Part shown: positions 12,258 through 21,413 of the stretch, in pieces
How positions within the stretch are numbered: position 1 is the stretch's first letter
Layout: each line of letters begins with the position of its first letter
Origin: Venturia oleaginea
Lineage: Eukaryota; Ascomycota; Dothideomycetes; Venturiales; Venturiaceae
Length of the DNA stretch: 64,000 nucleotides
Direction of reading: 5' to 3'
Assembly (NCBI GenBank): GCA_013176395.1
Contig: JABMLP010000008.1
Span: 1-64,000, forward strand
The notes under the pieces: model-generated
What the model was told of the DNA's origin: nothing
The model's database searches: none
Seen by the model: the letters and a program-made list of their open reading frames with translations, nothing else
Made by a program: the position numbers and the translations under genes

Positions 12258-13625
12258 GTGTGGACCCCAGATATGACCGACGAAAATCCTCCAAAGCGCA
12301 TGCTACACGCGTTATCCCCACCAATGCCTTCAAAATCATCCAAAAAATCGCCGGATTACGAAGTTCAACTATCAAAGGCTATTTATGCACTACAAAATAA
12401 AGACTTTTCGTCTATTAGGGCTGCTGCAAAGTTCTTTCAAGTTGATAACAAAACACTACAGCGCAGGCTCAACGGCGGCTTGACAAACTCTACCAGCCAC
12501 GAAATGACCCAAATTCTTACCATCGCGGAAGAAGATACTGTTGTACGCTGGATTAAGAGATACACAAATACTGGAACTCATATTACCAACCCGTTGCTCA
12601 AAGAGCTCGCAATTCATATTCGACACGCACGCCATCTTATCCTACCTACCACCCCACGCTTCACTATCAACGATAAATGGATCCAGCGCTTTCAAAAAAG
12701 ACATCCTGAGATAGCAGAAGTATATGCTCGTCAGCTAGAGCATGTACGCAACGAGGGGGCAACATATGAGCATGTAAAACGCTGGTTTGACGCAGTCGGA
12801 GAGATGCTACAGGAGCATAAGTACAATCCTGCGCATATGTGGAATATGGATGAGGCTGGATTTGGTATTGGCGAAGAGCAGGCGTTGAAGGTGCTTGTAC
12901 ACCTCGACAGTACACAGAAGTACAAGGTGATCGGAGGCAAACAGGAGTGGGTAACAGTGATTGAGTGCATCAATGCCGCAGGCGAAGCGCTGGCGCCGCT
13001 CCTGATATTCAAAGGCCAGGACGTTAATACGCGATGGATCAATGAATCATCACATCTGGGATGGCACTTTGCAATAAGCAAGAATGGCTGGACCTCGAAT
13101 AACATTGGGTTGGCTTGGTTAATCAATGTTTTGGACCCTCTTACCCGCGAGAAGGCTGCGGGTCGCCAGCGTTTACTTGTCGCGGATGGCCATGGAAGTC
13201 ATATCCAGGGCGATTTTATTGCCTACTGCATAGAGCATAATATTGATCTCCTAATTATGCCTCCTCACTGCTCACATATACTACAACCGCTTGATGTAGG
13301 CGTGTTTGCGGCGTTTAAACGGGCCCATACTATCGAAAGGCATGCGATCTCCCGGCTCAGTTCACAGCGCATCCCACGCTCAGAATGGATTGAATTACTC
13401 TCTCGTGCACGCGAAAGGGCTATGAGCAAGGAAAATATCCTTAGTGGATGGCGTGGCACCGGCTTATGGCCTGCGCTTCCTATGCGAGTACTCAGAGGGC
13501 TTCCGAAAGACTCACCTATACCGGCTCCACAACCAATGACACCACGCGCAATAACTACTCTCGATCTCTCTTTACTACAGAGCTCTCCTCCAGAAGTAGT
13601 TGAACTATCAAAATTGTTACGCTGA
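12258..13625 (+). pseudogene. pogo-type (Tc1/mariner) DDE transposase, 3'-truncated by a copia LTR
   Basis: Pogo transposases cut and paste DNA at TA sites. The N-terminus has a helix-turn-helix psq-type region (SIRAAAKFFQVDNKTLQRRLNG, residues about 50-72) and a CENP-B/Tc5-like second DNA-binding segment (WIQRFQKRHPEI). The catalytic core has NMDEAGF, VADGHGSH and ILQPLDVGVF, supplying the three acidic residues of the DDD triad. The frame stops after about 455 residues, shorter than related fungal proteins (about 520-560), and lacks the usual basic C-terminal tail. The last codons fall in sequence starting TGTTAC at 13615 that I assign to a copia LTR, so the tail was removed by that insertion. 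It may start at 12258 or 12273. It is otherwise open with no internal stops. Confidence 0.85.
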
Positions 13626-13757
13626 ACGAGCAAAACAGAGATATTCGGAAGTAGATTCAACACAAACTTAACGATAGGAGCCGATGAACAGAACGAGTGT
13701 CACCCTGTGACTTGACTTTATTGACTGCAGAGGTTAAGTACACCGTTGCATCTGCAT

Positions 13758-15363
13758 TGATTGATTGATTGATTTTATCCTACTCGGTTGCAGCCGCTTA
13801 ATCAGGCAGCTATGTCCGGTTAGGAGGACTTCATCAGACAGCCGACACGTGATAGATTATATAATCCACCGCGCCCCACTTCGCCCCGTTCACTGAAACA
13901 AGACCAGCTGTCCCCTCCGTCCTCCCTCTTTTCCCTTAACCAGTATCTCCAAATGCCCGCTGGCTCTTGTAGATACTGGTTATTCTGCTAGTATATCTGT
14001 GCTATGTAGACTCAAGAGGCAATGCCTCGTGTTTCGCTATCCTTCTACCTACAGTCTCCCTCTAATGCTCAGCTTTGTCTATCTGTTTCGCCTTATCCCT
14101 CAAGGCCAATGGGTTCCCTAAGTATGTTTCTGCTTGTGAAAGTTGCCTTGCACCAGATTCCTATGCGGCGGTGTATTTGGTTGTGTGATGCTGGAGACAA
14201 CAGTAACCATCGTAGTCGTGATTTCGCTGCTTGGGTGTGATACTCCGGGTATGCCCGTGGACGAGGCTGTCTGGTAGATGCCGTATTGTATGGCGCCGAT
14301 CGTGCTATAGACCTGCCGTCTTATAGTCGAAGCCTACCTGCTGCTAGTCGCTCTCCCTACTTGCTATATCGCGCTCCTACTCTTGCCAATGCCATAACTG
14401 GGACGCAACAGTCTGGGGAGAGGCTCAAGGCTACGTCTGCTGGCTTGTAGGGAGGGGATTTGCCGCCAATAAGCTCCTTCTATACGTCCTTACTGCTTAC
14501 TGTGTTGCGCACCTACTCTTGCCAATGCCATAACTGGGACGCAACAAGTTTGGGGAGAGACTCAAGGCTCTGGACATCAGCTTGCAGCAGGACGGTTTGC
14601 GGAGACGATAGTAGATGAGGTTCTCTAGCAGCTGCCGTATCGTGTCGCACCGATTGTGTTGTAGATCTGTCGTCTTATAGTCGGAGCCTATCTGCTGCTA
14701 GTCGCTCTCCCTGCTTGCTATATCGCGCACCTACTCTTGCCACTGCCATAACTGGGACGCAACAGTCTGGGGAGAGGCTCAAGGCTACGTCTGCTAGCTT
14801 ACAGGGAGGGGATTTGCCGCCAATAGGCTCCTTCTATGCGTCCTTACTACTTACTGTGTCGCGCACCTACTCTTGCCAATGCCATAACTGGGACGCAACA
14901 GTTTGGGGAGAGGCTCAAGGCTCTGGGCAACAGCTTGTAGCAGGACGGTTTGCCAAGACGTTGGGAGAGATTGTCTAGTCGTTGCAGTGGTGTGTGGTGC
15001 CGATTGTTGCGCACCGGGCGTCTGGTGTTTGAGTTGTGTTGAAGGTATTGCCGTTCTAGCAGTGACTCGTCGACTCGGAGCGTTGCAGTGTCATCTGGGG
15101 TGATGGACTAGCCGGGAGATAGTGACTAGATGGTTGCTGTTGTCTTTGGTGGACGCATCGTTCGTGTAGCTTGCTCATGTATTCGTCTGCTTGCTCTGCC
15201 GTGGCCGCGACGGCGACTCTAGAGATATCTCATCGACGCTGAGGGACGCGCGATGGCCTCTAGAGGCCGGAGCGGCCACTGGCAGAGGTGTTTTGATGAT
15301 CTTTAGATGATACTTCTGTAAATTCCAAAAATTGAGTTCTCGCTGTGTGTGCTGTTTTCCGTG
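13758..15363 (-). mobile_element. non-autonomous LINE derivative, copy A (no coding capacity)
   Basis: This 1.6-kb element is flanked by a perfect 14-bp duplication, CGTTGCATCTGCAT at 13744-13757 and 15364-15377. On the minus strand it begins near ACAGCACACACAGCGAGAAC and ends in a CAAT-type tetranucleotide tail (13758-13775). Its 3' roughly 340 bp match the 3' end of the full LINE at 15473-21399 with moderate divergence, and its 5' end shares the CAGCGAGAACT motif. The middle is unrelated to the LINE open reading frames and holds tandem repeats. A near-identical second copy lies at 45029-46629. It is probably mobilised in trans by the LINE machinery (inference from shared ends and identical duplication length). 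Confidence 0.85.
14277..14985. repeat. about 354-bp tandem repeat inside LINE-derivative copy A
   Basis: Two units, starting near 14277 and 14631, repeat with a period of about 354 bp. Each unit contains two occurrences of the subrepeat CTTGCCAATGCCATAACTGG (near 14381, 14518, 14733 and 14870), followed by alternating downstream sequences. The same arrangement appears reversed in copy B at about 45410-46120. Confidence 0.8.
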
Positions 15364-15599
15364 CGTTGCATCTGCATGCATATATATGCATGTTAATGCA
15401 TTCCTTGGCATCTATCACGTGCACTATGCCTGAGGTATCAAGGACTGGCATGCCACTGTTCAACACTCCCACAAAAAACACCACAACAGCGAGAACTGAG
15501 ATCTTTGAAACTGAATAATTATAACGCAAATACACATCGCCTCAAGAGGGCTCAGGTTGTTCTAGGCTCGACGCGTCGCCCAGCGCGTAGAAACGAGAG

Positions 15600-17231
15600 A
15601 TGACAATACCGTGGCCTCAAGAGGTGGTCTGGCCGACCGGACTTCATGAGCACGCTACACAAATCACAAGGCACCTTCGAAACGCATTACTCTACCTCGA
15701 AAGCGGACAGGCTCTACCTGTACCCCCAGACCAAGTAAAGGCAATTATCACGACGATGCTGCCCTTGATTGCAAAGGCCCAAAGGACCCCCGATATGACA
15801 ACCGTCCACGATCAACTACGCATTATACACACTGAGATGACTCAAGACACAAAGGAAACGGCGAAGGAGATAGCTGGGATAAAGGGAGAACTTAAAGCTC
15901 TGAGAACAGACACACAGAAGAACATCACTATTGGTGAGGAAGCGAAAACGGCAGCGAAAGAGGCAACAGAGGTGAGCAAGACCGTTGCAGGAATAGCGAG
16001 TGATATCAAGAACAAAGGGACACAATTCCAAACAGGCATGCCAATGAGCTATGCTGCTGCCGCTACCCGAGGAGGGCTAGCTACAAGCACACATAGCATA
16101 CAAACCCAAAGTGTCAAGACTCCCGCGACGGTCCGACGTGAGATTATCGTAAACATCAGGAACGCACAAACGATCCAGAGCCTGCGCGCAATGAATCCAC
16201 GCAATTTAAAAGCCCACGTTGACCGAGCCATTTCCCAAAGTCAAAACGAACATATAGCCAATCTAAAGATCATGTCTGCTAACCAGCTCAAAAGCGGAGA
16301 TCTGAGCATCAGAACGGCGACAAATAGTGAAATGCAGCTTCTCAGACAATTCACGGAGGACTGGACCCCACGTATTGGAAACGGGACGTCAGTACGAAAT
16401 CCAACGTATGGCGTTCTTGTACATGGCATACGTACTAGTACGATGAATACAGACAAATTCGAGGAAACTAGAGACGCCATTCTGCAAGACAATAAGCCGT
16501 TTATTCCAACCGCGGACATCAAATACATTGGATGGTTGACCCGGAAGGCGCCAACAAAAGCGATGTCGTCGGTCATCATTGAGTTCACCAAGCCTGAGGA
16601 CGCAAACAAGATCATCGATGAAGGTCTGGTGTGGCAAGGGGAGATGTGTCAAAGCGAACGATATGAGAGACAATGCCGACTGAAGCAGTGCTTTCAGTGC
16701 TACAAATACGGCCACATAGGAACTCAATGCAAAGCAGCGAAAACATGTGGCTACTGTGCGCAAGAACATAGTTCTAGGGACTGCCCTTCGAAGACTGGAC
16801 AGACCACACCTAGGAAATGCGCCAACTGCCAGGGAGCCCATGAAGCATGGAGTCAACAATGCCCAACTAGGAAGGAGGAACTCACTCGGACAAAGGCAGC
16901 GTACGCGAACAGACCTCGGTATCACCCTACGATGTTCACCTGTGATGAAATACCTATTCAAAATTCCGCCCGAGAACCTCCTGGAAGAACGAGGTCAACC
17001 ACAGACCTGACCTCACGCCAAGGGCCAAGGACCAGAGGGATGCAACTATTACCTGGAAATGGACAAAAGAGACCTGCTCCAGGAGACAAGGAGAACGAAG
17101 GATCACACCAGAGTCAAAGGCCACAAAGAGCAACGAAGATGTCGAGGAGGGCGCTTGAGGCGCTAGAGGGCAATACCCTAACATGTAGAAACACACAATA
17201 CATGGAAATCGATGAGGACTCGGATCTATGA
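15600..17231 (+). CDS. LINE ORF1, gag-like RNA-binding protein with CCHC zinc knuckles
   Basis: ORF1 proteins of Tad/I-type LINEs bind the element RNA to form the ribonucleoprotein. The 543-residue product has a helical, charged N-terminal half. Its C-terminal part holds three CCHC-type knuckles: CFQCYKYGHIGTQC, CGYCAQEHSSRDC and CANCQGAHEAWSQQC (residues about 361-430). The tail is basic and Gln-rich. The stop codon TGA (17229-17231) overlaps the ORF2 ATG (17228-17230) as ATGA, suggesting ORF2 translation by termination-reinitiation. The start at 15600 is the first in-frame ATG after the 5' UTR. Confidence 0.88.
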   Translation: MTIPWPQEVVWPTGLHEHATQITRHLRNALLYLESGQALPVPPDQVKAIITTMLPLIAKAQRTPDMTTVHDQLRIIHTEMTQDTKETAKEIAGIKGELKALRTDTQKNITIGEEAKTAAKEATEVSKTVAGIASDIKNKGTQFQTGMPMSYAAAATRGGLATSTHSIQTQSVKTPATVRREIIVNIRNAQTIQSLRAMNPRNLKAHVDRAISQSQNEHIANLKIMSANQLKSGDLSIRTATNSEMQLLRQFTEDWTPRIGNGTSVRNPTYGVLVHGIRTSTMNTDKFEETRDAILQDNKPFIPTADIKYIGWLTRKAPTKAMSSVIIEFTKPEDANKIIDEGLVWQGEMCQSERYERQCRLKQCFQCYKYGHIGTQCKAAKTCGYCAQEHSSRDCPSKTGQTTPRKCANCQGAHEAWSQQCPTRKEELTRTKAAYANRPRYHPTMFTCDEIPIQNSAREPPGRTRSTTDLTSRQGPRTRGMQLLPGNGQKRPAPGDKENEGSHQSQRPQRATKMSRRALEALEGNTLTCRNTQYMEIDEDSDL

Positions 17232-20200
17232 AAGAGAAGGACCAACTTAATATACTACAGTACAACGTACGCAAATCAAGGGATACGGTTATGGCAACTC
17301 TACTCCGTGATCCAAGAGTAGCAGAATACGATATTATTGCTATCCAAGAACCGTGGCGCAACCCCTTCATGTCGACAACACACCACCCAGCGAAGAATAT
17401 ATTCCACTTATACTATCCGACAACGAACAAGGAGGATGGCCCAGCAAGGGTGTGTTTCTTTGTCAACAAAAGGCTAGACCACGGCAGCCTGCAATTCGAA
17501 CAGCACACAAGAGACGTCTGCTCATTGAGAATCAGTATCAGCAATGGCGATCAAACAGAAAACGAGCTGGTAATACACAACGTCTACAATACGGTCCAAA
17601 ACATGCCAAACCGCATCAGCTCACTGCCGACCCTAAGAGCTCGATTGGAGGAACACGCGCTGAAAGAACAGATGGTATTAGGCGACTTGAACTTACACCA
17701 TAGAATGTGGGGCGGAGCGCAGGTCGCACACGAAGACCGAGAAGCGGAAGAACTTATCGAAATTATGGAGAGATTTGATATGTCAAGCATGCTGCAGCCC
17801 GGAACGGTAACGTACGAAGAAGGCAGCAGCAGGACGACGATTGATATGTGCTGGATGACATTAGGCTTGATTGACAGGACCATCAGTAGCAGAGTAGACA
17901 GAGAGCTAGACCACGACTCAGACCACCTCCCCATCAGCATCATACTGGATCTCCGGACGCGCTCCACGGAAATCAGGCCAGGATGCAACTGGAAACTCCT
18001 AGACTGCAAGGAGTTCTGCGGGACGCTCAGAGACACCCTACCGGCACGAAGGAGACCAAGGACGAAAGCAGCGCTAGACATGTACACGATGGAGTTAGTC
18101 AAAGCGATCAAAGATGCAGCAGCGAAGACAATTCCCCTCACAAGACCATGCACCAAGGCGAAAGAGGGATGGGACGGAACATGCTCGAGAGCATTGGCAG
18201 ATACAAAACGTCTAAGGCGCATACACGAGAGAAGACACACGGAGGAGACATGGGAAAACTACCGCGAGGCGAGGAACCACAAGACACGGACGATCAAGAA
18301 GGCGCTTCGGCAAGCACACAGAGACCGCGTAGAAATGGCAGCAAGCTCCACTGAATCCCTCTGGAAAATAGCCAAGTGGGCGCGCAATAGAGAAAGCCAG
18401 CCCCCAAGTGTGACGCCAATTATCAAGTGTCCGACGACCGGCAACCAGGCTACTACACCCTCGGCAAAAACGATTCTCCTTCGGGACGCCTTCTTCCCAG
18501 CACCGCCAGAAGCAGACCTCGACGATCTACAGGATGCAAGATATGATGATTGTATACCAATGCCAAACGTTACTGAGAAGGAGGTACTGGACGCAATACA
18601 AGCAGCGTCACCCTTCAAGGCCCCGGGACCGGATGGGATCCCAAACAAGGCCTTGCAGACGGCATCTTATATGTTGGTGGGACACCTGGCGACAATCATG
18701 AACCAGAGCCTACAACTGGGCCACTACCCGACACATTTCCAAAGCTCGACCACGGTAGTGCTACGCAAACCAGGGAAGGACGACTACTCGACTCCAAAGG
18801 CATACCGACCTATTGCGCTCCTGAATACGATTGGCAAGGCCATGGACGCAGTAATCGCTAAGAGACTTAGCTACCTGGTGGAAACACACCAAGTCATCCC
18901 AAGGATGCACATGGGAGGCAGGAAGTTAAGGTCAACGGAACACGCACTACACGCTGTAATCGAGAGAATCTACAACGCTTGGAACAACGGAAAAGGACAA
19001 GTCGCTAGCCTGCTGCTCCTTGACGTGTCAGGCGCCTTCGACAACGTATCCCACAAGAGACTCCTACACAATCTTCGGAAAAGAAAAGTTGATGAGAGAA
19101 CAGTACGATGGATTGCTAGCTTCCTGAGCGATAGACGCACGCGAATTGTCATCGATGGCTACGAATCTGACGAGTACACGGTCGAGACTGGGGTACCACA
19201 GGGATCGCCCCTATCCCCCATCTTATACATATTCTACAACTCTGACCTTATTGAGCAATGCGACTCAGGCGACGATACTGCAGCTACAGGCTATATCGAT
19301 GACGCAGCCATACTTACATGGGGCAACACAACAGAAGAAACGTGCAAGAAACTCGAAAACGCGCTGGAAAAGGCAAACTGTTGGGCAAAGACACATGCAT
19401 CAAAATTAGCCCCAGAAAAGTTCCAACTGACACACTTCACAAGAAGACGCACCCGTATAAACACACAACAGCCCGTTCAAACGGCATGGGGATGCATTGC
19501 GCCTAAGACAACGTGCAAATATCTAGGCGTGACGCTAGACAGCAAACTCCAATGGAAGGAACACATCGAAGAAATCAAGCGGAAAACTACAAAAACAGTG
19601 AACGCACTGTGCTCTCTGGGCAGCTCAACATGGGGCGTCAGTCTGCTAGATATGCGAAAAATCTACCGCGGAGTAGTAGTCCCTCAGATGATGTACGCGT
19701 GTTCAATCTGGTCGAATTCAGGAATGAGGGGAAAACCATACACGAGAAAAACGCTCGACACACTTCAGTCAATCCAAGCACGTGCAGCACGAATTATCTG
19801 TGGAGCGTTCAAAGCGACATCCAGAGTCGCCCTCGACATAGAGACCTACCTGCTCCCAGTCGAACAACAAATCTGGAAACACAACACTGAAACCCTCAGC
19901 CGTATACTCACGTGCCAAGACCTCCCTAAACTGCTAGATACTCAATTCGGAGAACCAAGGTCAAGACAACGAGCAAGCTACGATAGCCCATTATACAACA
20001 TATATCGAGACGCCGAAGAGAAAGGAGCAGCAAATCTCGACAAGCGAGAGACAATCCCGCCGTTCGTAGCAGCACCATGGTGGCAGGGCCCAAAGACATA
20101 TATCGCACCAAGCGATGAAGCGGCACACTCTGAGCACGACTCCGTCACTAGAGTCGAGGGTAATATTTGCATCTATACAGATGGGAGTAGCATAGACGGA

Positions 20201-21109
20201 CATACAGGCGCTGCAGCAGTCTGGCCGCTGAAAAGACAGACGAGAAGCACGTATATGGGCCCTGAGACGACCTCCACGGTGTACGCAGCTGAACTTCAAG
20301 GAATAAATCTAGCGCTGCATATGGTTCAAACAGACATCGAGGCAGGAAACGAACGGAGAGACATCAATATCTTCACCGACAACCAGGCAGCGATACGCTC
20401 GCTGACAAGGCCGGAAGGCCGATCAGGAGCATACATTGTCAAGCGGATTGTACAACGGATCACACAACTTCACGAGTACGGAGCTATCGTGAACATCCGA
20501 TGGATCTCTGCCCACGAGGGAATTGACGGGAACGAGGCCGCTGACCAAGCCGCCAGGGAGGCCACTGGATGGAGAGAAGACGGAGAGAAAGGACCAAGAG
20601 CTGATATGCCACCGGAACTGTACCCGCTAAGAACGACACTCAAGACGTGGTGCTGGAAGGTAGTGAATAAACAATGGTTGACTAGCTGGAAATCCGAGAC
20701 AAAGGGGAAAGCCACGAGGAGATACACACCTAAGCCTACTAAAAGGGTGCTCCAACTCCATCAAGACCGGAGCAAGCGAGAAAGTGCGATCCTCGTACAG
20801 ATGAGAACTGAAAAGATAGGGCTCAAGGCCTTCCTCTTCAGCCGACGTGTCCAAGGTATCCCAGACTCTAGGTGTGACTGCCGTGAAGGGATGCAGACCG
20901 TAGCCCATATCCTCCTGGAATGCCGCAAGTTCCGGGACATCCGGAGAGACGAGTTGGGCCGCTTCTCAGGACGAAACAACCTCCGGAATATCTTGACTAC
21001 GCATAAGTTAGCCACAAAAGCTATCAGATTCATGGAACAGACGCGGGTCCTTGGGCATAGTGGGATCGAAAACGCGCAGACGACGCTGAGCATTGAGGGG
21101 AGACTGTAG
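17228..21109 (+). CDS. LINE ORF2: AP-endonuclease, reverse transcriptase, RNase H
   Basis: This 1293-residue polyprotein carries out target-primed reverse transcription. The N-terminal apurinic-like endonuclease shows LNILQYNVRKS, IAIQEPW, LGDLNLHH and HDSDHLPI (residues about 5-240). The reverse transcriptase (about 450-800) shows SPFKAPGPDGIPN, LLLDVSGAFDNV, TGVPQGSPLSPILYIF and the catalytic GYIDDAA. RNase H follows (about 980-1110) with IYTDGSSIDGHTGAA, YAAELQGI, FTDNQAA and HEGIDGNEAADQAA. A C-terminal CCHC-like motif (CDCREGMQTVAHILLEC) closes it. The endonuclease plus RNase H combination places it in the Tad/I group. All catalytic residues seen are intact. Confidence 0.92.
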   Translation: MKEKDQLNILQYNVRKSRDTVMATLLRDPRVAEYDIIAIQEPWRNPFMSTTHHPAKNIFHLYYPTTNKEDGPARVCFFVNKRLDHGSLQFEQHTRDVCSLRISISNGDQTENELVIHNVYNTVQNMPNRISSLPTLRARLEEHALKEQMVLGDLNLHHRMWGGAQVAHEDREAEELIEIMERFDMSSMLQPGTVTYEEGSSRTTIDMCWMTLGLIDRTISSRVDRELDHDSDHLPISIILDLRTRSTEIRPGCNWKLLDCKEFCGTLRDTLPARRRPRTKAALDMYTMELVKAIKDAAAKTIPLTRPCTKAKEGWDGTCSRALADTKRLRRIHERRHTEETWENYREARNHKTRTIKKALRQAHRDRVEMAASSTESLWKIAKWARNRESQPPSVTPIIKCPTTGNQATTPSAKTILLRDAFFPAPPEADLDDLQDARYDDCIPMPNVTEKEVLDAIQAASPFKAPGPDGIPNKALQTASYMLVGHLATIMNQSLQLGHYPTHFQSSTTVVLRKPGKDDYSTPKAYRPIALLNTIGKAMDAVIAKRLSYLVETHQVIPRMHMGGRKLRSTEHALHAVIERIYNAWNNGKGQVASLLLLDVSGAFDNVSHKRLLHNLRKRKVDERTVRWIASFLSDRRTRIVIDGYESDEYTVETGVPQGSPLSPILYIFYNSDLIEQCDSGDDTAATGYIDDAAILTWGNTTEETCKKLENALEKANCWAKTHASKLAPEKFQLTHFTRRRTRINTQQPVQTAWGCIAPKTTCKYLGVTLDSKLQWKEHIEEIKRKTTKTVNALCSLGSSTWGVSLLDMRKIYRGVVVPQMMYACSIWSNSGMRGKPYTRKTLDTLQSIQARAARIICGAFKATSRVALDIETYLLPVEQQIWKHNTETLSRILTCQDLPKLLDTQFGEPRSRQRASYDSPLYNIYRDAEEKGAANLDKRETIPPFVAAPWWQGPKTYIAPSDEAAHSEHDSVTRVEGNICIYTDGSSIDGHTGAAAVWPLKRQTRSTYMGPETTSTVYAAELQGINLALHMVQTDIEAGNERRDINIFTDNQAAIRSLTRPEGRSGAYIVKRIVQRITQLHEYGAIVNIRWISAHEGIDGNEAADQAAREATGWREDGEKGPRADMPPELYPLRTTLKTWCWKVVNKQWLTSWKSETKGKATRRYTPKPTKRVLQLHQDRSKRESAILVQMRTEKIGLKAFLFSRRVQGIPDSRCDCREGMQTVAHILLECRKFRDIRRDELGRFSGRNNLRNILTTHKLATKAIRFMEQTRVLGHSGIENAQTTLSIEGRL

Positions 21110-21413
21110 GTAGACGGAAAGCGAAATATGAGGCATTGCCTCCCGGAATCTAGATAGCACAGATGTACTGGTAGAACAACCGATATTTACAAGAGCCATT
21201 GGGCATTTGGAAATAGTGGTTGAGGGAAAAGAGGGGGGATCGAGGGGATAGCTGGTCTTGTTTTGGTAAGCAGGGCGAAGTGGGACGTGGTAGATCATAT
21301 CACGTGTCGGCTGTCTGATGAAGTCCCCCTAACCGGGCATAGCTGCGTGATTAAGCGGCTGCAACCGAGTAGGATAAAATCAATCAATCAATCAATCAAT
21401 TCAACACTCCCAC

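Larger units (their letters stand above)
13615..15465 (-). repeat. 3' LTR of a copia element, split by a nested LINE derivative
   Basis: On the minus strand this LTR starts TGTTGAAC at 15465, directly after the polypurine tract GAGTGGGAG that in the unbroken element adjoined the copia pol end. It ends ...GTAACA at 13615 against the pogo transposase. The LTR pieces are 15364-15465 and 13615-13757; 13758-15363 is a later insertion. Joined, they give an LTR of roughly 230 bp with TGTT/AACA ends. The assignment rests on the tract/LTR junction and the terminal inverted bases. The other copia LTR is missing, so the outer edge cannot be cross-checked. Confidence 0.62.
15473..21399 (+). mobile_element. 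full-length Tad/I-type LINE retrotransposon with 14-bp target-site duplication
   Basis: This element of about 5.9 kb has two intact open reading frames and a 3' tail of CAAT-type repeats (21381-21399). It is flanked by perfect TTCAACACTCCCAC copies at 15459-15472 and 21400-21413. It inserted exactly across the copia polypurine tract/LTR junction. The 5' UTR is about 127 bp and the 3' UTR about 290 bp. Because both frames are open and the duplication is perfect, the insertion looks young and the element possibly active. Confidence 0.92.

Noticed and set aside
14022..15103. Small open frames in LINE derivative copy A (and mirrored in copy B)
   Set aside because: Repetitive, domain-free and partly duplicated by the tandem repeat; no common start or product.
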